NCBI GenBank assembly: GCA_012295275.1
Contig: CM022670.1
Location: 34,503,801-34,567,800, forward strand
DNA: 64,000 nucleotides
Origin: Chrysomallon squamiferum
Taxonomy: Eukaryota > Mollusca > Gastropoda > Neomphalida > Peltospiridae
Reading direction: 5' to 3'
Part shown: positions 11,351-24,610 of the stretch, piece by piece
Position numbering within the stretch: the stretch's first letter is position 1
Layout of the letters: the number at the start of each line of letters is the position of its first letter
Notes under the pieces: model-generated
Database searches by the model: none
What the model was told of the DNA's origin: nothing
Seen by the model: the letters and a program-made list of their open reading frames with translations, nothing else
Program-made: the position numbers and the translations under genes

Positions 11351-14300
11351 CGTTTTATTGCAATCACAGATAAATATTACAACATATAATGCATACTGCT
11401 TTATAATGTATACAATAATTTCTATGTAAATCACTGATTTTCATTCCTATAAAAAGGTATGGTTGTAACTTTTAAAACTTTCTCTTTATCTGTCAATATT
11501 AGTGTTTGTATCTTCATTACTAGATTCCAGTGTTTCACTGAAAATGTAAAAGTTGTGATAAAATAATTTTTTTAAAATAATATTTAGGCTACAAGATGCA
11601 TTATTCATGTGTTCAGAATGTTTTCTATTGTTTATACATAGAAAAAAAATGTTATGTATCCAAAAATTACAGTTAAAATTATAAAAAATTGTACAGTTTG
11701 TTGACAAAAAGCACAAAAAGTGTATGATTAATGGATTGAACCTTTTTTGTTTGTTTTTTTGTTTTTGATGTTCTTTTGTATTTTTTTTTTCTTTAAAAAA
11801 AAAAAATGTGTAGTTCATAGGCAAAAAACACAAAAATCAGTAAAAATTTCTCAAAAAGAAATCTATACTCAAATTAATCTAAAAATAATAATAGAAATTA
11901 AAATTATATAATGATAAAATTTGTTATTTTTAAAAATTCATTATTATTTTCTTTTTTATTCAAAATTTAAAACTAAACTGCTTTTAACTGAAAACGTAAC
12001 ACAATTAATTATGCAGTTTTATAAATTCTTATAAATAAAAATTTCATGCATTAGTATGTTCAATTTAGGTGCCAAAAATAGTTATCTCTGTCTAACTATT
12101 CCTATTATATTATTAATATTGTATCATCGATATTATGTACAAAGTGATAAAATCACTTTAAAATTAGCTAATTAAAAAATATATATATATCTGTTGCTTA
12201 ATGGAAATATGTGATTCAAAAAAAAAAAAATTTAATTTTTTTTCCCCCATGTTGTTGTTATTCAACAAAAATGTAATTAAAATGTTGCAATGCAAAAGTT
12301 TTGTTATTTTATATTTAAACTTGGTTGTATTTACAATGTTTAATCTATCTATGAGATTCTTTCCTGCTAAATAATGAAAAAAAACAAAAAGCTGATTATT
12401 AGCATGGGGTTTTGCCTCCTTATCAGTTTTTACTCTTTTTTATTTATTTATTCTTATTTTTTTTACTCCATATCATTACGAGATTTGCTTTTCTTCCATT
12501 CTAACCAGTGCTCCATGGCTGAAGTATGAAATCATCAGAGCTCAGTATGTTTGTATGGTATCCTTCCATTTGTCACACACACAGACAGGTCATGGCTGAG
12601 TGAACCAGTAACTACCTCTTTTACCCAGGATCCAATATTTTCCAAATTGTTACACAATTTACTCATTGTATAAACAAAATCCACTGAGAAGAATTCATGA
12701 AATGCCTCTTGAAGAAATAAACACATTCTATTTGTCATAATCCAGCCATATATGTGGGAAATTGACTGACTGAAAACAATTAACGTGCTAATCAGAGTGG
12801 GCTGTTGTGAAGGAAGTCTGCAACTGGCACATTCTCTGACAAAAGCAAAGTGTGTGTCTGTCACAGAATGTGAGAAATGAAGGTACATCATTTATGTAGT
12901 CAGCTTCACAAAGCAAAACTCTTTAATTGTCCGACGGACATTGTTTTAAAATACTTACATCTGTATTGAGTCCCTGAAACAGAGAAATATCTGTGATTTC
13001 TGTCAACTGGATTAAAGAAAATTAGTTTTTCTGATCTCTTGTCACAATTTATAAGAACGAAAAACAGAAAACAACAAAGTTTAAATGAAGTAATTGATAG
13101 AAGTTTAACTGTTGGTGATAACTAGAACATTAATTTCCCAGTTATTAATCCCAACACAAAAACCATCAAAGATAATCCCACTGTCATGTTATCTACACAA
13201 CCAATCAGACCAAGTATTTTGTTAATATGATTTACTGAAAGTGAAAACAAAAGCATCATGTGTGCCTAACAATCTCAGTCAAAACTTGTTATAAAAAAAA
13301 ACTTTTAGAAAGCCACTTAGTAACACTAAACTGTCAAAGTACATAAAACATAAATACATGTATATCAATTAATATTAACACATATGTGCCAAGATTAAAA
13401 ATATGCATATCAAATACACAAGTGCATAGAGCATATAACCTGGTATGAAACGTATAAAAATTAGGATTTTTATTTGCATGTACTAGAAAATGTTATTAAG
13501 TTTTTAAATTTTTTTTTATTATTTGAATTTATCATTGGTAATCGGTGATTATTCTACTATTACAGGGATTTGCTTAATCAGTCCATACACTGATTGTGTA
13601 ACAACTGGGGTCTAACTGATGAAAGACAATTGTTTGTATATTTATATATACACATCAGTATTTCCATTGTTGTTTCAGGGTTCCAACCAATTCTCCATGT
13701 CTGTGAAGTACAAAACATCAAGCTATTGGTTTACAATGTACGTGTGTTACTACCAGCAACATTTTAAATTAAAAGCCAGAAAATCAATACAATAAAATAC
13801 ACATTCCACAAACTAGTGATACTTTACCCATGGCATTGGTATGAACAAGTTAAGTTGGATATAAATTTGGGCAATGGAGCACACATACTTGATCTTAAAC
13901 TGGGAAATGAAAGCCAAAGAGTTAAGGTTTTGTTAACTCTTTTAGTGCCAGATTTTGGAACAACACATAATTGCAAGTGCCACATGTTCTCAGCAAAGTT
14001 ACCTAGTTTAACTCTACTGTGTACAAAACAGTGGTATCTCAACAACAGCATGGATATGGTTAAAGATTCATTTCTCTTCATGTATGTGTCCTACCAAGAT
14101 ACACCTCCATACAAGTGTAATGTATTAGTATGCATGTCTATCTTGATATCATATATATGGTATCTTGTGCACATATATAATATATATAAACTCAATTAAA
14201 TGAAAAAAATCACCAAACAAATCACCACACACAAACAGACTCAACAAAGTTTATAACAATCTATGATACCATTAACACACATTTATTGCACATTGATGAT

Positions 14301-14468
14301 GTTAGCAAATATTTACGCATGCTGTACTTACAACAGTGTTTTCCAGTTCTAAACAGCTGTGACAGTAAAAATGTCACCTGGTTTGTTGGAAATATGAATA
14401 TAAAAAAAAAAAAAATAGCAACAAGAAGAAAAACAACACTAATGTCTGGATATTGCTGACATAATCAG

Positions 14469-14505
<37 letters not shown>

Positions 14506-15218
14506 ACAGAATAATAATAACAATTAAAAAAACATATATTTAATGATAAAAAAAACAAACAATAAAAACACAATTTACTATACATACAAGATGTAATTAA
14601 ATTATCTTGGCAGTGTATTTATTTCAAGTAAGTCTGTCAAAGTGATTTAATTTTTATCCAAATATAATAAACTATGTTATGATCTTAATAACAAAAACAA
14701 TTTGAGGTTGAGTATTTGTCTGAGAAACACAGGGTTGTGAGTTCAAATCTCAGATCAAATCATTTTTATTTTTCCATTTGTTCTTTACAACATTAACATA
14801 TTTGTAGAAATGTTAATAATCAGGATAAATAAATAAAATAATAAAAATCAATAAAAACAATAAATAAATAAATAAGTCTTCATTGATAAACAAATAAGCA
14901 ATACATTTGAGGATTACATCATACACAGTAAAATATAACAGAATTCTTTTTTTTTTTTAAATTCACTTATATACTATACCTGATAATTTAATTTTTCAGA
15001 TTCATAAAAAAATAGCAATCCAAAACAAAAATTAAATAAAAATATAATATTAATAAATACTACAGTGTGTCAGACAGACTGTGGATTTTTTTTTTTTTTT
15101 ATATCAAACTGCATTTTTAAAAATGTCATAAATTTTCTAGCAACAAATCTAGAAAGGTGTTGCAGAATGATAGACTGGATGCCAGGTGATTTCAGATAAC
15201 AAAAACATTTTGTTTATA

Positions 15219-15259
<41 letters not shown>

Positions 15260-15929
15260 TACATATACAGTGGACTCTCGAATTGTACATAAACCGAAGC
15301 GATGTCAGACACACAAATGCCACTCTCGTGTTTTGCAATTATTTTTTCCTCTAGTGTGATACATTTAAACTTTTCACCAGCATTATCGTTCACTTTTTGT
15401 TTTCTTGGACACCATATTGGATAGGATATAATAAAAAAATATATACATAAAAGCAGCAATACTTTAAAAAATGCAAGCGCACAATCTCAATGCATAAACT
15501 ATTAAGCTGCAACTGCGTATCGAATACAAAAGGCCCTAATTCATGATATGTATATTTGCTATAAGGCATGCCTATAATCCTTACTTTGACCTCAGTTTTG
15601 ACGTAAGCATCTATTCTTATCTTTACTACATGTTGACGTCAAAACTGACGTCAAAAGAAAGTTTGTCGCAGTGCGTCGCTGTAATTCATAACTAGAGACG
15701 TTATTCGTAAACTGAGACAAAAATTGTCCAAGACCACAGTTCATAATCCAATTTGTTTGTACTTTGAAGCGTTTGTAACCCAAGGTTCCACTGTATGTAT
15801 ATATATATATATAAATATATATATTTGAGTGCAGTGAATTGTGTAACAATAATTACATGTATTATTAACAAAAACCTCCCAAAAAAACACCAGATTGTAT
15901 TCATAGCATTTTTGACGTAACACAAAGCA

Positions 15930-16760
15930 ATTTTTGCAATGCCATCAACACTTTAATGATTATAAATGATGATAGACTGTATGCAGGGCATTTTAAAATA
16001 AAATAAAATAAAATATTGCTTTAATATATATATATATAATAATATTGTCAATATGTTAAGTGATTATGAATGATGGCAGACTGGATGCATGTCATTTTAA
16101 AATAAAATGAAGCATTGATTGCAACATTTGTAGTTAAAACATTAATGATAATAAATGATGCTACACTGTATACAGGGAATGTTCACAAAGTACCCACTGA
16201 CTTGTAAATATCATAAAATGGTCATTTTGTAATAGCATAATAAAGCATTATATTTAATAAAGGGTATAATGAATTAAATATTTTATCAATATAAATCTGA
16301 AATGGCATATAACTGTAGATGACTGAATGAGCATTTTTAAAAACATAAAGCTTGTGGTTGACAAATTTGCATTTTAACTGCAAGTAACCCGTTTTTTTTT
16401 TTTTTGCCTTGTAATACTGACATGGTATGACAGACTGTATGCTGGGCATTTTTATAATTTTTAAGCCACTTGCAGACATATTAATAAATAAATAATGTGT
16501 TCATCCTGTGTTGCTGTTATACCTGTATAAGTTTAATATAATAGAATAACAGGCTGTATACTGGGCATTTTTAATTCTTTTTTTTTAAATATAAGCCACA
16601 AGGCAATCGTGTTAATAAATTTTATAAAGTATTAATTTACTGGCCTATATTGAAATACCAGCATGGCACAATAATACATCATCTCATTAAAACAAAATGG
16701 TAGACTGTACGTTCGGCTTTTTGATCATCTTAAGAAGCTACAAGGCAGCTTTACTAATAA
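15930..16760. repeat. ~100-120-bp degenerate tandem repeat
   Basis: A phrase like AGACTGTATGC(A/T)GGGCATTTT recurs near 15970, 16078, 16161, 16430, 16550 and 16702 (with a related copy near 15170), each followed by AT-rich sequence and often by AAGCCAC-like and TTAATAAATAA blocks. Copies are old and uneven in length. Confidence 0.55.
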
Positions 16761-17545
16761 ATAAATACAAGTCTACCTGAATTTAAAAGAAAAGATATAT
16801 ATGTATATATATGTTTATTGTTATTATTTATTAATGTTAAGTAGACGAGTATTGTTAATTATAACTGGATAGTGTTAGAAAATAACATTACCAGAGATGA
16901 TGATGATGATAACAAAAATCATATTAACAGAGATAATTATAATAATAATAACAATAATATTAATAGAGGTGATTACAATAGTATTTAAGAAATGATAATG
17001 ATAATAATAATAATAAGAGAAATGATTATAATAATATTACTACATATAATTGTAACAATAATGATGATAATATTGCTTATTGTTAAGTTTTAATTTTCTA
17101 GTTACAGTAAAATCTTCTTGATTTTGTAACCTTTGACCTCAGTTCTTTATCAAATCCCCTAATTTTTGCAATCTCTGACCATACCTCTAGTTTAGTTCAT
17201 ACGGTCAACCTGTTTTTTTTTAGACATAATCCAATCCACAGTCTGAAAAATAAAATAATAATAATAAAAACAAAAAACCTAAAAAAACCTAAAAAAACAC
17301 CAACAAAGTTCTTAATTTATTGAGGACAACTGGGGGTTTTAAATTACAAAAATTAAAAAAAAAGAAGAATAAAGTAATAGTAAAAAAAAAAAAGGAAAAA
17401 AGAGAATCAAAATAAGGACATTTGTAACAGACATACATTCATCTACCAGTAGTCAATCATATTTATACAGAAACACACCCATACACATACACATATTCTC
17501 AAGCACACACACTGATATATATCATCATAGACTGTGACAACAGGT

Positions 17546-17690
<145 letters not shown>

Positions 17691-17838
17691 TGTGTGAGAG
17701 AGACAAAGACAGAGATGCAGAGATAATAACAGTGTGTCAGTGTGTGTGTACTTGTGTTTGTGTGAGAGAGATAGGGGCAAATAGTGTAAAAAATAAAAAC
17801 AAAGTCAGAGACAGAGAGAGACAGACAGACAGACATAC

Positions 17839-17933
17839 CAATCACTGAGGGGCCACAGAAGGTCACAGCAGGATTGGGGTCAAACATTGGATTCAGTTAC
17901 TGCTGGAGAACCTCAGGTCTGTTCATGTACGAT
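17839..17933 (-). pseudogene. MTMR9: MTMR9-like exon with junction TGA and in-frame TAA
   Basis: The first base A combines with TG from the previous exon to give TGA where SLW needs TGG. SYMNRPEVLQQ is followed by TAA at 17899-17897 and then LNPMFDPN, matching the NPLF motif of myotubularins. Donor GTATGT after 17839. The next exon was not recognised. Confidence 0.75.
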
Positions 17934-18278
17934 CTGAAAATAAAAACATCTCCATAAAATTAAATTTTCATAATGTCCTTCATGAACTACCCACTGAAAG
18001 AAAGCAATGGTTTTATTTAACTCTGAATATTTCTATCAATAGTTCAGCTGGTATTATACATTTGGTTAAAAATGAGAATGTAATGAGAGTGAAAACCTAC
18101 TCTGTGTTCAGTCATTTTATCATGATCATTACGACACTGGTAAAGAAAATGATAAAAAAATGTTTAAAGTTCTGTCAACACAATTATCAGTACTACAAAC
18201 ATAAAAGCATATCAAAATATTTAGCCAATTCATACTTCGTTAAATACAGAAATAAAAATATTTTCTTAAAGTTTCTAA

Positions 18279-18890
18279 GTTATCATTACTGGTACCAAAA
18301 ATTATCATTACTTGTACTAAAAGTTATCATTACTGGTACCAAAAATTATCATTACTTGTACTAAAAGATATCATTACTTGTACTAAAAGTTATCATTACT
18401 TGTACTAAAAATTATCATTACTTGTACTAAAAGTTATCATTACTGGTACCAAAAATTATCATTACTTGTACTAAAAGATATCATTACTTGTACTAAAAGT
18501 TATCATTACTTGTACTAAAAATTATCATTACTTGTACTAAAAGTTATCATTACTGGTACCAAAAATTATCATTACTTGTACTAAAAATTATCATTACTTG
18601 TACCAAAACTTATCGTTACTTGTACTAAAAATTATCATTACTTGTACAACAAGTTATCGTTACTTGTACTAAAAATTATCATTACTTGTACTAAAAGTTA
18701 TCATTACTTGTACTAAAAGTTATCATTACTTGTACTAAAAGTTATCATTATTGGTACTAAAAATTATTATTACTAAAAGTTATTATTACTAATACCAAAA
18801 ATTATCATTACTTGTACTAAAAGTTACCATGACTAATACTCAACATTATCATTGTTTATATAAAAGCTACTTTTAAAATTTATCATTACT
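18279..18890. repeat. 22-bp tandem repeat with 110-bp higher-order period
   Basis: About 27 copies of a 22-bp unit, TTATCATTACTTGTACTAAA plus AG, in an intron of the MTMR9-like locus. Variant units with GGTACC fall at 18287, 18331, 18441 and 18551; the last three are exactly 110 bases (five units) apart and the intervening variants repeat in the same order. Confidence 0.9.
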
Positions 18891-19014
18891 GGTACAAGTT
18901 TTCTAAGATGGTCCCATTTCTTTCACTCCTGAATACTAAAATTACAGCTAGATACTAGTTGAGTTTCTACTACTGTGTATCCTGTCGAATGTTTAAATAT
19001 TTGTTTACATTTAC

Positions 19015-19069
19015 CACAAAGAAACTGTTCATTTTGCTCTGTCTCTTTCAGAATCACGCATGAACGTTC
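19015..19069 (-). pseudogene. MTMR9: MTMR9-like short exon with in-frame TGA
   Basis: Continues the previous exon in phase as G-TFMRDSERDRAK, stop, TVSL, comparable to MTMR9 GTFLGNNESERCK...SLW. TGA at 19031-19029. The exon ends TG|GTAAAT, so the Trp codon is split by the intron. Confidence 0.75.
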
Positions 19070-19478
19070 CTGTAAGAAAATCACAAATATTTTATAATAA
19101 AAACATATCATGTTGAATATTTAATACATTATTACTGTGTGGCTATTACAGGTGGTTACTATTGTTGATCTTGTTAAATTTTTGAGGTGCCAGAAAACTG
19201 ATGGTACATCTGTTTATATATAAGCAGAGACATATACATACATTTTATATAAATGGTTTAGGTATATTATTATTATTATTATTATTATTAAATAAAGATA
19301 TAAATACAACTAACTATACCATACATGCACAAATACACCAACACCCACACCCACAAATACACTACACTCACAGACATACATATAGACACAAATATGGATA
19401 TCTATAATACTTATCAACACAATGCAAAACACAGAGAATATGTGAACTGTTTATAACTGAATACAAGACATCACTTAC

Positions 19479-19563
19479 CATACAGAGAAGAGTGTGCATG
19501 CTGAAGCAGGAGAATAAGAAAATCTTCATTAGACTCAAATGAACAAGGAAACTGTTGCCAGAT
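19479..19563 (-). pseudogene. MTMR9: MTMR9-like exon: WQQFPCSFE block, intact
   Basis: 28 codons plus one base, between a TTTTCAG acceptor and a GTAAGT donor. IWQQFPCSFE and NEDFLI match the VWQ...QFPCSFEFNENFLI signature of MTMR9. No stop codon. Confidence 0.85.
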
Positions 19564-20873
19564 CTGAAAATAACAGATATTAATAATGACGTAGTGCAAG
19601 CTTTAGAATACAAATTAAATACTTTTTTAATAATAATATCAACACAGTTAGTGCAGCAAATATAAATGTTTTACATAATGAAATGTATTCAAATATTTCA
19701 AATTTTTCAAATAAACATTTAAAGAAATAATTATTAATACAACTATAGACAAGAAATGAGACACAGATGAAAATTCTATTGCTACCCAATATTCATATAT
19801 CTTACATATTAAAATGTACTCAAGTAATTTTTAATGTAATTGTATAACATGGATTCAGATGAAAATTCTATTAGTATCCAGTGTTTTAAACATTAAAATG
19901 TATTTAAATATATCAAATTATATCAAAACATTTCTTAAATATTAAATAGTGATTATATATAACCACACACATGCACACACACACACACACACATACACAC
20001 ATACACATACAAACACACAAACTGACATACAGAATACTCTGATGATGAACTTGTCCAATATTCATTTACTAAATTCAATATTTTCTCTCAGAGAAATGTA
20101 AAAGAGGGGGGAAACAAAGTTACTGCAAAAGTTTTCTAGTGAGTTTTAAAATATTTATTTACAAAATCTCTGCTTGTTACAGCCATTCAAGGAAGGATAT
20201 GAAAACTGTTCAGTACTAAAGACTTATCAGGACATTGCTCGTACAAGAGTAAAAACAATTTCAGGCATTTTTCTGGGGCTGATCACTTTCTCGTACCCAA
20301 CATCTGTTACACATACATTTCTTAGATAATAATATTCAGTAATGACCTATGACCTATCTATGAACTATTTCACAACATGGTTGACAACGTGTGAATATGG
20401 CTGTGTATTTTGTTTTGCCCATTTTATTTAACACAGAAACCAACAAAAATAAATGGATACATTTGGATTTCACAAATTGGATTGTAATTTTTTTTTAAAT
20501 TTTTTTAATATCTCACAAAATTCATTCCCTTGATGATTCAATTCATTTGAATAAATTCTCTGTTAGGTATTATGTAATATTAAATATTTTTTCAAAGCAA
20601 ATGAATAAAAATCATGGACATTTCAAAACTCAGTGTATATTCTAGAAATGTCAATATTCAAGGATTTATCATCTTCATCATTATCATCATCATTCTGACA
20701 TTGGGCAATGCAGATCATGAACCAACAACTGTGGAAACAATTAATGTACTTAAGGCTAATGTACTACAGATTGACAGCTCAGGAGTATTTTGTATACAAT
20801 TATCTACACAGTTGACACATACTATTATTTCACAATTTATTACCTCAGTTTCATGGGCATATCCTCCACATGC

Positions 20874-21060
20874 TCAAATGTAATCACACAAAACTCTTTG
20901 GGCAGAAATTCTGATTTCACTCATACTGTCCACCAACTGGACTTTATTCATGGAAAACCCTTGTTCTACTGATGCCTGTCCATGTGACAGTATAAGTAAC
21001 ATCCTAATATCTGCCCATACAGCTGTGCAGACATTGTCTTTGGCCATGCACTCTCCAAGA
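20874..21060 (-). mobile_element. hAT transposase C-terminal fragment (degenerate)
   Basis: Reading - strand, LLILSHGQASVEQGFS is followed by MNKVQ and ends at TGA (20876-20874). It resembles the C-terminal dimerisation region of hAT-family transposases and hAT-derived ZBED-like proteins (typical text SHGQASVERGFS). Only the tail is present, so this is a dead fragment. It lies in the gap where MTMR9-like core exons should be. Confidence 0.6.
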
Positions 21061-22194
21061 AAGTTGTCAAGATGAAATTTTGTACTTATTTATTAAAAAG
21101 TCTACGTTAAGGTAAATTTTCTCACTTTTGTTTTACTTTGGGCTTAAATATAATATAGATGTAGTGTACATGTTCACATGGTTTTGTTGTAAATTGATCA
21201 GGTAGCAGCCAACCAGGGATCATGATTAATACAGATCGTGTTGTGCAGTGTAATAAATAGATAGCTTTTTAAAACTGTCGACCATCTGGCTCAGATTTTT
21301 TTCCCAATAATATCAAAGCACTGAGTGACATTTCCCCTTCTATTCATTGCTCTGATCCCTAACCCTAAAATAAAAAATAAAACTAACCATAAGGCCTGTT
21401 CAAATATTACACTATATGCTATTTTTGTCAAAATTAAACACCCACACATCCCTTGTAACACTAGACTGTACAAAATATAAGGTAATGCTCAAAGATTCAC
21501 CCACCTCCAACACACAGACAAAGCCACGCTGCAATTTTTATTTATACCCATGTGTACTGCAGTGATGTCATTAATGTAATGTAATGCTGTAAGAGGGTAA
21601 AAAAAATCCTACAGGTTTTACCGTAAGCCATTTTAACTGATCAGCATATGAATACAATGTGAAAATTAAAATGTCTGGTGTATTAAAGCATTTCAGCTGG
21701 GTTTGTAATTGTACTGGGTTTACATTACACTGGACTGTCAATACTTAAAATTAATCTGTGACTTGTAAATTAGTGCTTCTTGTAATATGAATATATACTC
21801 TAAAATATTTTAAAAAAAAACAACAACACACAAATAGGGGTGCATTACAGCCCAGAAAACATGGGAAAACAAAATTGTATAACCTAATGCTGTTCAATAC
21901 ACCTCCCCCTTTGTAACACTTGGACTTAAATTATATCTCCACCCCCTAGGCATTAAGTAATAGTTGAATGACCCCTAAGTAATACAGAAGTTAATACATT
22001 TATTTTGTGTATAATCGAAAGGGCAGATAGTCTGAGATAATCTTTTGGGATCAGGCTAAATGGGACCACTATCAAAATGGAACCATTTTCACTGGCTAGG
22101 TTATAATGGCACCTCATTATATTGACCAAAAACAGGGTGTTGGGTTGGGGTTAAATATCGATGAAACAATTTTTCATACATTTTATTTACATCA

Positions 22195-22319
22195 AGGACA
22201 TAATTTTCCATAACTTTTTCATAGCCTAGGTAACAAAACCAGATTTTCCAAAACTTTCAAGGTGCTGGAAAACGCTGCGACAAATTTCCAAAACTTTTCC
22301 AAAACATGTATGAACCCTG
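22195..22319. mobile_element. hAT-like terminal sequence
   Basis: On the - strand the end reads CAGGGTTCATACATGTTTTG, followed by repeated TTTTGGAAA and CTTGAAAG words. That is the style of CAGGGTTC-type hAT termini in many invertebrates. It may be the end of the element whose transposase tail lies at 20874-21060. A matching opposite end was not located. Confidence 0.5.
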
Positions 22320-22829
22320 ATTTTTACTATTGTGTATGTGGAATACCTTGTAAAATATGCATTTAGGAAATTCTTACCTGCTAAACAGAAAAAAATAATA
22401 ATAATAACCCGCATCCAAAAAACAGCCAAACAAAAACAACAATAAAGAATACAGATCTTTTTTATCTGTTTAGTGCTTTATAATATATTTCTTTACAAAA
22501 CACCTGAAAACAGATTTTTACTATGGTTTCGGTGTCTTGAAAAATATTTATTGAGTTTTTACCTGCCAAACACAATTGAGGAAAAATAAGAAGATGGAAG
22601 ACTCTTGTCTGTGTTAAATTCTGCCCAGATGGGCATATCAGAATTCATCACTGATGAGGTGACATGCAGAATTTGTCATGTGACAGAGGTTAAGAAAAAC
22701 AGGGGAGACAATCACGACATGGGCAGGAGTAGCTATGCAAGAAATTATTTCCCTTGACTTAATTCCATACATGGAACAGCATGCACACCTGATGCTGACA
22801 TTTTACCTTTGTTGGGTAGACATACAAAT

Positions 22830-22938
22830 AAAAATAGAGTAAAATATATAAATTAAAAATACACTAAAATATATAAAATAAAAATACAGTAGAATGTATA
22901 AAATAAAAATACACTAAAATATACAAAATAAAAATACA
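22830..22938. repeat. 25-bp minisatellite, about four copies
   Basis: Units like AAAAATACACTAAAATATAT plus AAAAT repeat in tandem with few changes. Confidence 0.75.
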
Positions 22939-23128
22939 TTTAAGTCAAACTAGCTATGATGAGCTGTATGAAGAATGCATCAGACTAACATTTTCATTAC
23001 TGAGGTGAGGGTCATAAAACTGTACATCTCTGTGCAAGGGTGGACAGCTGACCAGTGGTCAGACAGCAAGGACTAACACACATAATCACTCCTAAGGTAG
23101 AAAGACACAAAGAAAAACGTACACAAAC

Positions 23129-23285
23129 CTTCAACCTGAGCCATCTTAGCAACACTTTGTGCCCGAATGTCAACAATGTATCCTTTTCAACCAATTGTGA
23201 GAACTGAGTTTATCATCTCCTCATCATCCTTACATCGTCTACTGCTCTGACCTGTCATCAGCTGACTGCCTCACAACATCACAGC
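23129..23285 (-). pseudogene. MTMR9: MTMR9-like exon with two in-frame TGA codons
   Basis: Acceptor TTAG before 23285, donor GTTTGT after 23129, 52 codons plus one base. The segments MTGQSSRRCKDDE and KGYIVDIR align with MTMR9 LTGTNGRRCKEDE and RGYIIDTR. TGA at 23273-23271 sits where an Arg is expected, and TGA at 23189-23187 sits in the basic Gly-(Lys/Arg)-(Lys/Arg)-Gly-Tyr stretch. Both are one C-to-T step from CGA. Confidence 0.8.
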
Positions 23286-23469
23286 CTAAGACAGAATGAA
23301 AATTTTTTTTTTTTTTTTTAAAAATTATAATTTTGATACCATTTCTGCCATTTTAACATTTCATTAACATGACAACCAAAAATACAAGAATGAACAAAAA
23401 TTGTTATGAAAATTCTGAATTAATATTTTCACTGCTGAGATTAATATCCCTAGGTAATTGAAAAAAATT

Positions 23470-24080
23470 TATCTGTTGCAGAAATAAACAATACCTTAAA
23501 ACCACTGTATTGAACTGACAAAAAATGTATTACAATTTGTCAGAAATTCTGTTATAAATAAATGCATTTGGATAGGATAAACCAGTTATTAAAGCCTAAA
23601 GGGAACATCATTGTCAAAACCACTGCATTTGACTGACAAAATACACAAGAGATTATGTTTAAAAAAAAATACATTTTGACAGATATGAAAAAATCAATGG
23701 TAAAGTCAGCGTAAGAATCATAGTAGTCAACTGATAAAACTGTGTCACACTTACGTTTTAAATAAATATATTTTGACAGATGTATTATATGAAAAAAATC
23801 AAGATCAAAGTTATTGTACTGGACTGACAAAAATGTGATACAGTACACAGGAGGTTATGTTTCAAATAAATATATTTTGACAGATATATTATATGTAAAA
23901 AATCAATGGAAAAATCAACATCAACGTCACTGTACTGGATTCTCAACAATGCGATATATAAAATATACCAGGGATTCTGTTATAAAATGTATATTAATGC
24001 TCAGTGGAAAATTAATCATTAAAAATAATTAAAAAATCACTGTACTAGACTGACAAAAATATGATACAGTTCACCAAGAT
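23470..24080. repeat. ~110-bp degenerate minisatellite, about six copies
   Basis: An ACTGACAAAA-like block recurs near 23512, 23629, 23730, 23820, 23936 and 24048, each followed by a GTTATGTTT-like and an AAATATATTTTGACAGAT-like block. It lies in an intron of the MTMR9-like locus. Confidence 0.65.
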
Positions 24081-24610
24081 CCTATTAAAAGTGAAATGAT
24101 TTTTTTTACAAGTTAAATTTGTTACACAGGTAAAGTTATATTCAAAATCATGAAGCTGTCATTAAAGATATTCAAAAAGTTAAAGGATGAGGTAACAGAC
24201 ATGTAAACAGTTTCACTCATTTGAGACCCTCAAAGACCGAAATGGTTCCAAATATTATATCATTAGATATATAGAAAAATATAAAAAATCTGTTTAAAGA
24301 ATATTATGCAGAAAAAAAAACTTATTAAAAAAAGAAAGACAAAAAGAAGCATCAAGGAAACTTTTTTAGTAATTTTGTTCTCTTGATTAACATAACTTCA
24401 TAACATATCCCAACTTATTTATGTGGACTACAATTATTTATGTATTTTGTTTTTATTATCAACACATCTCTACTATACACTATCTAAATGTATTATCACC
24501 ACATCTATACTATAGTATCTAAACAAACAGCTATACACCACAATCTACATGAATAAGCTTATTCGTTAGATTTATCACTTATATTAATAATATTTTATTC
24601 AAAAAAACAC

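Noticed and set aside
12535-12891. 118-codon - strand frame with ordinary composition
   Set aside because: Considered as the last exon of the MTMR9-like gene, but no text matches the myotubularin C-terminus and no acceptor in phase was identified.
13816-14199. 127-codon + strand frame and a - strand counterpart
   Set aside because: Begins without a good ATG context, no recognised domain, and ends in AT-rich repeat; could be an old element fragment.
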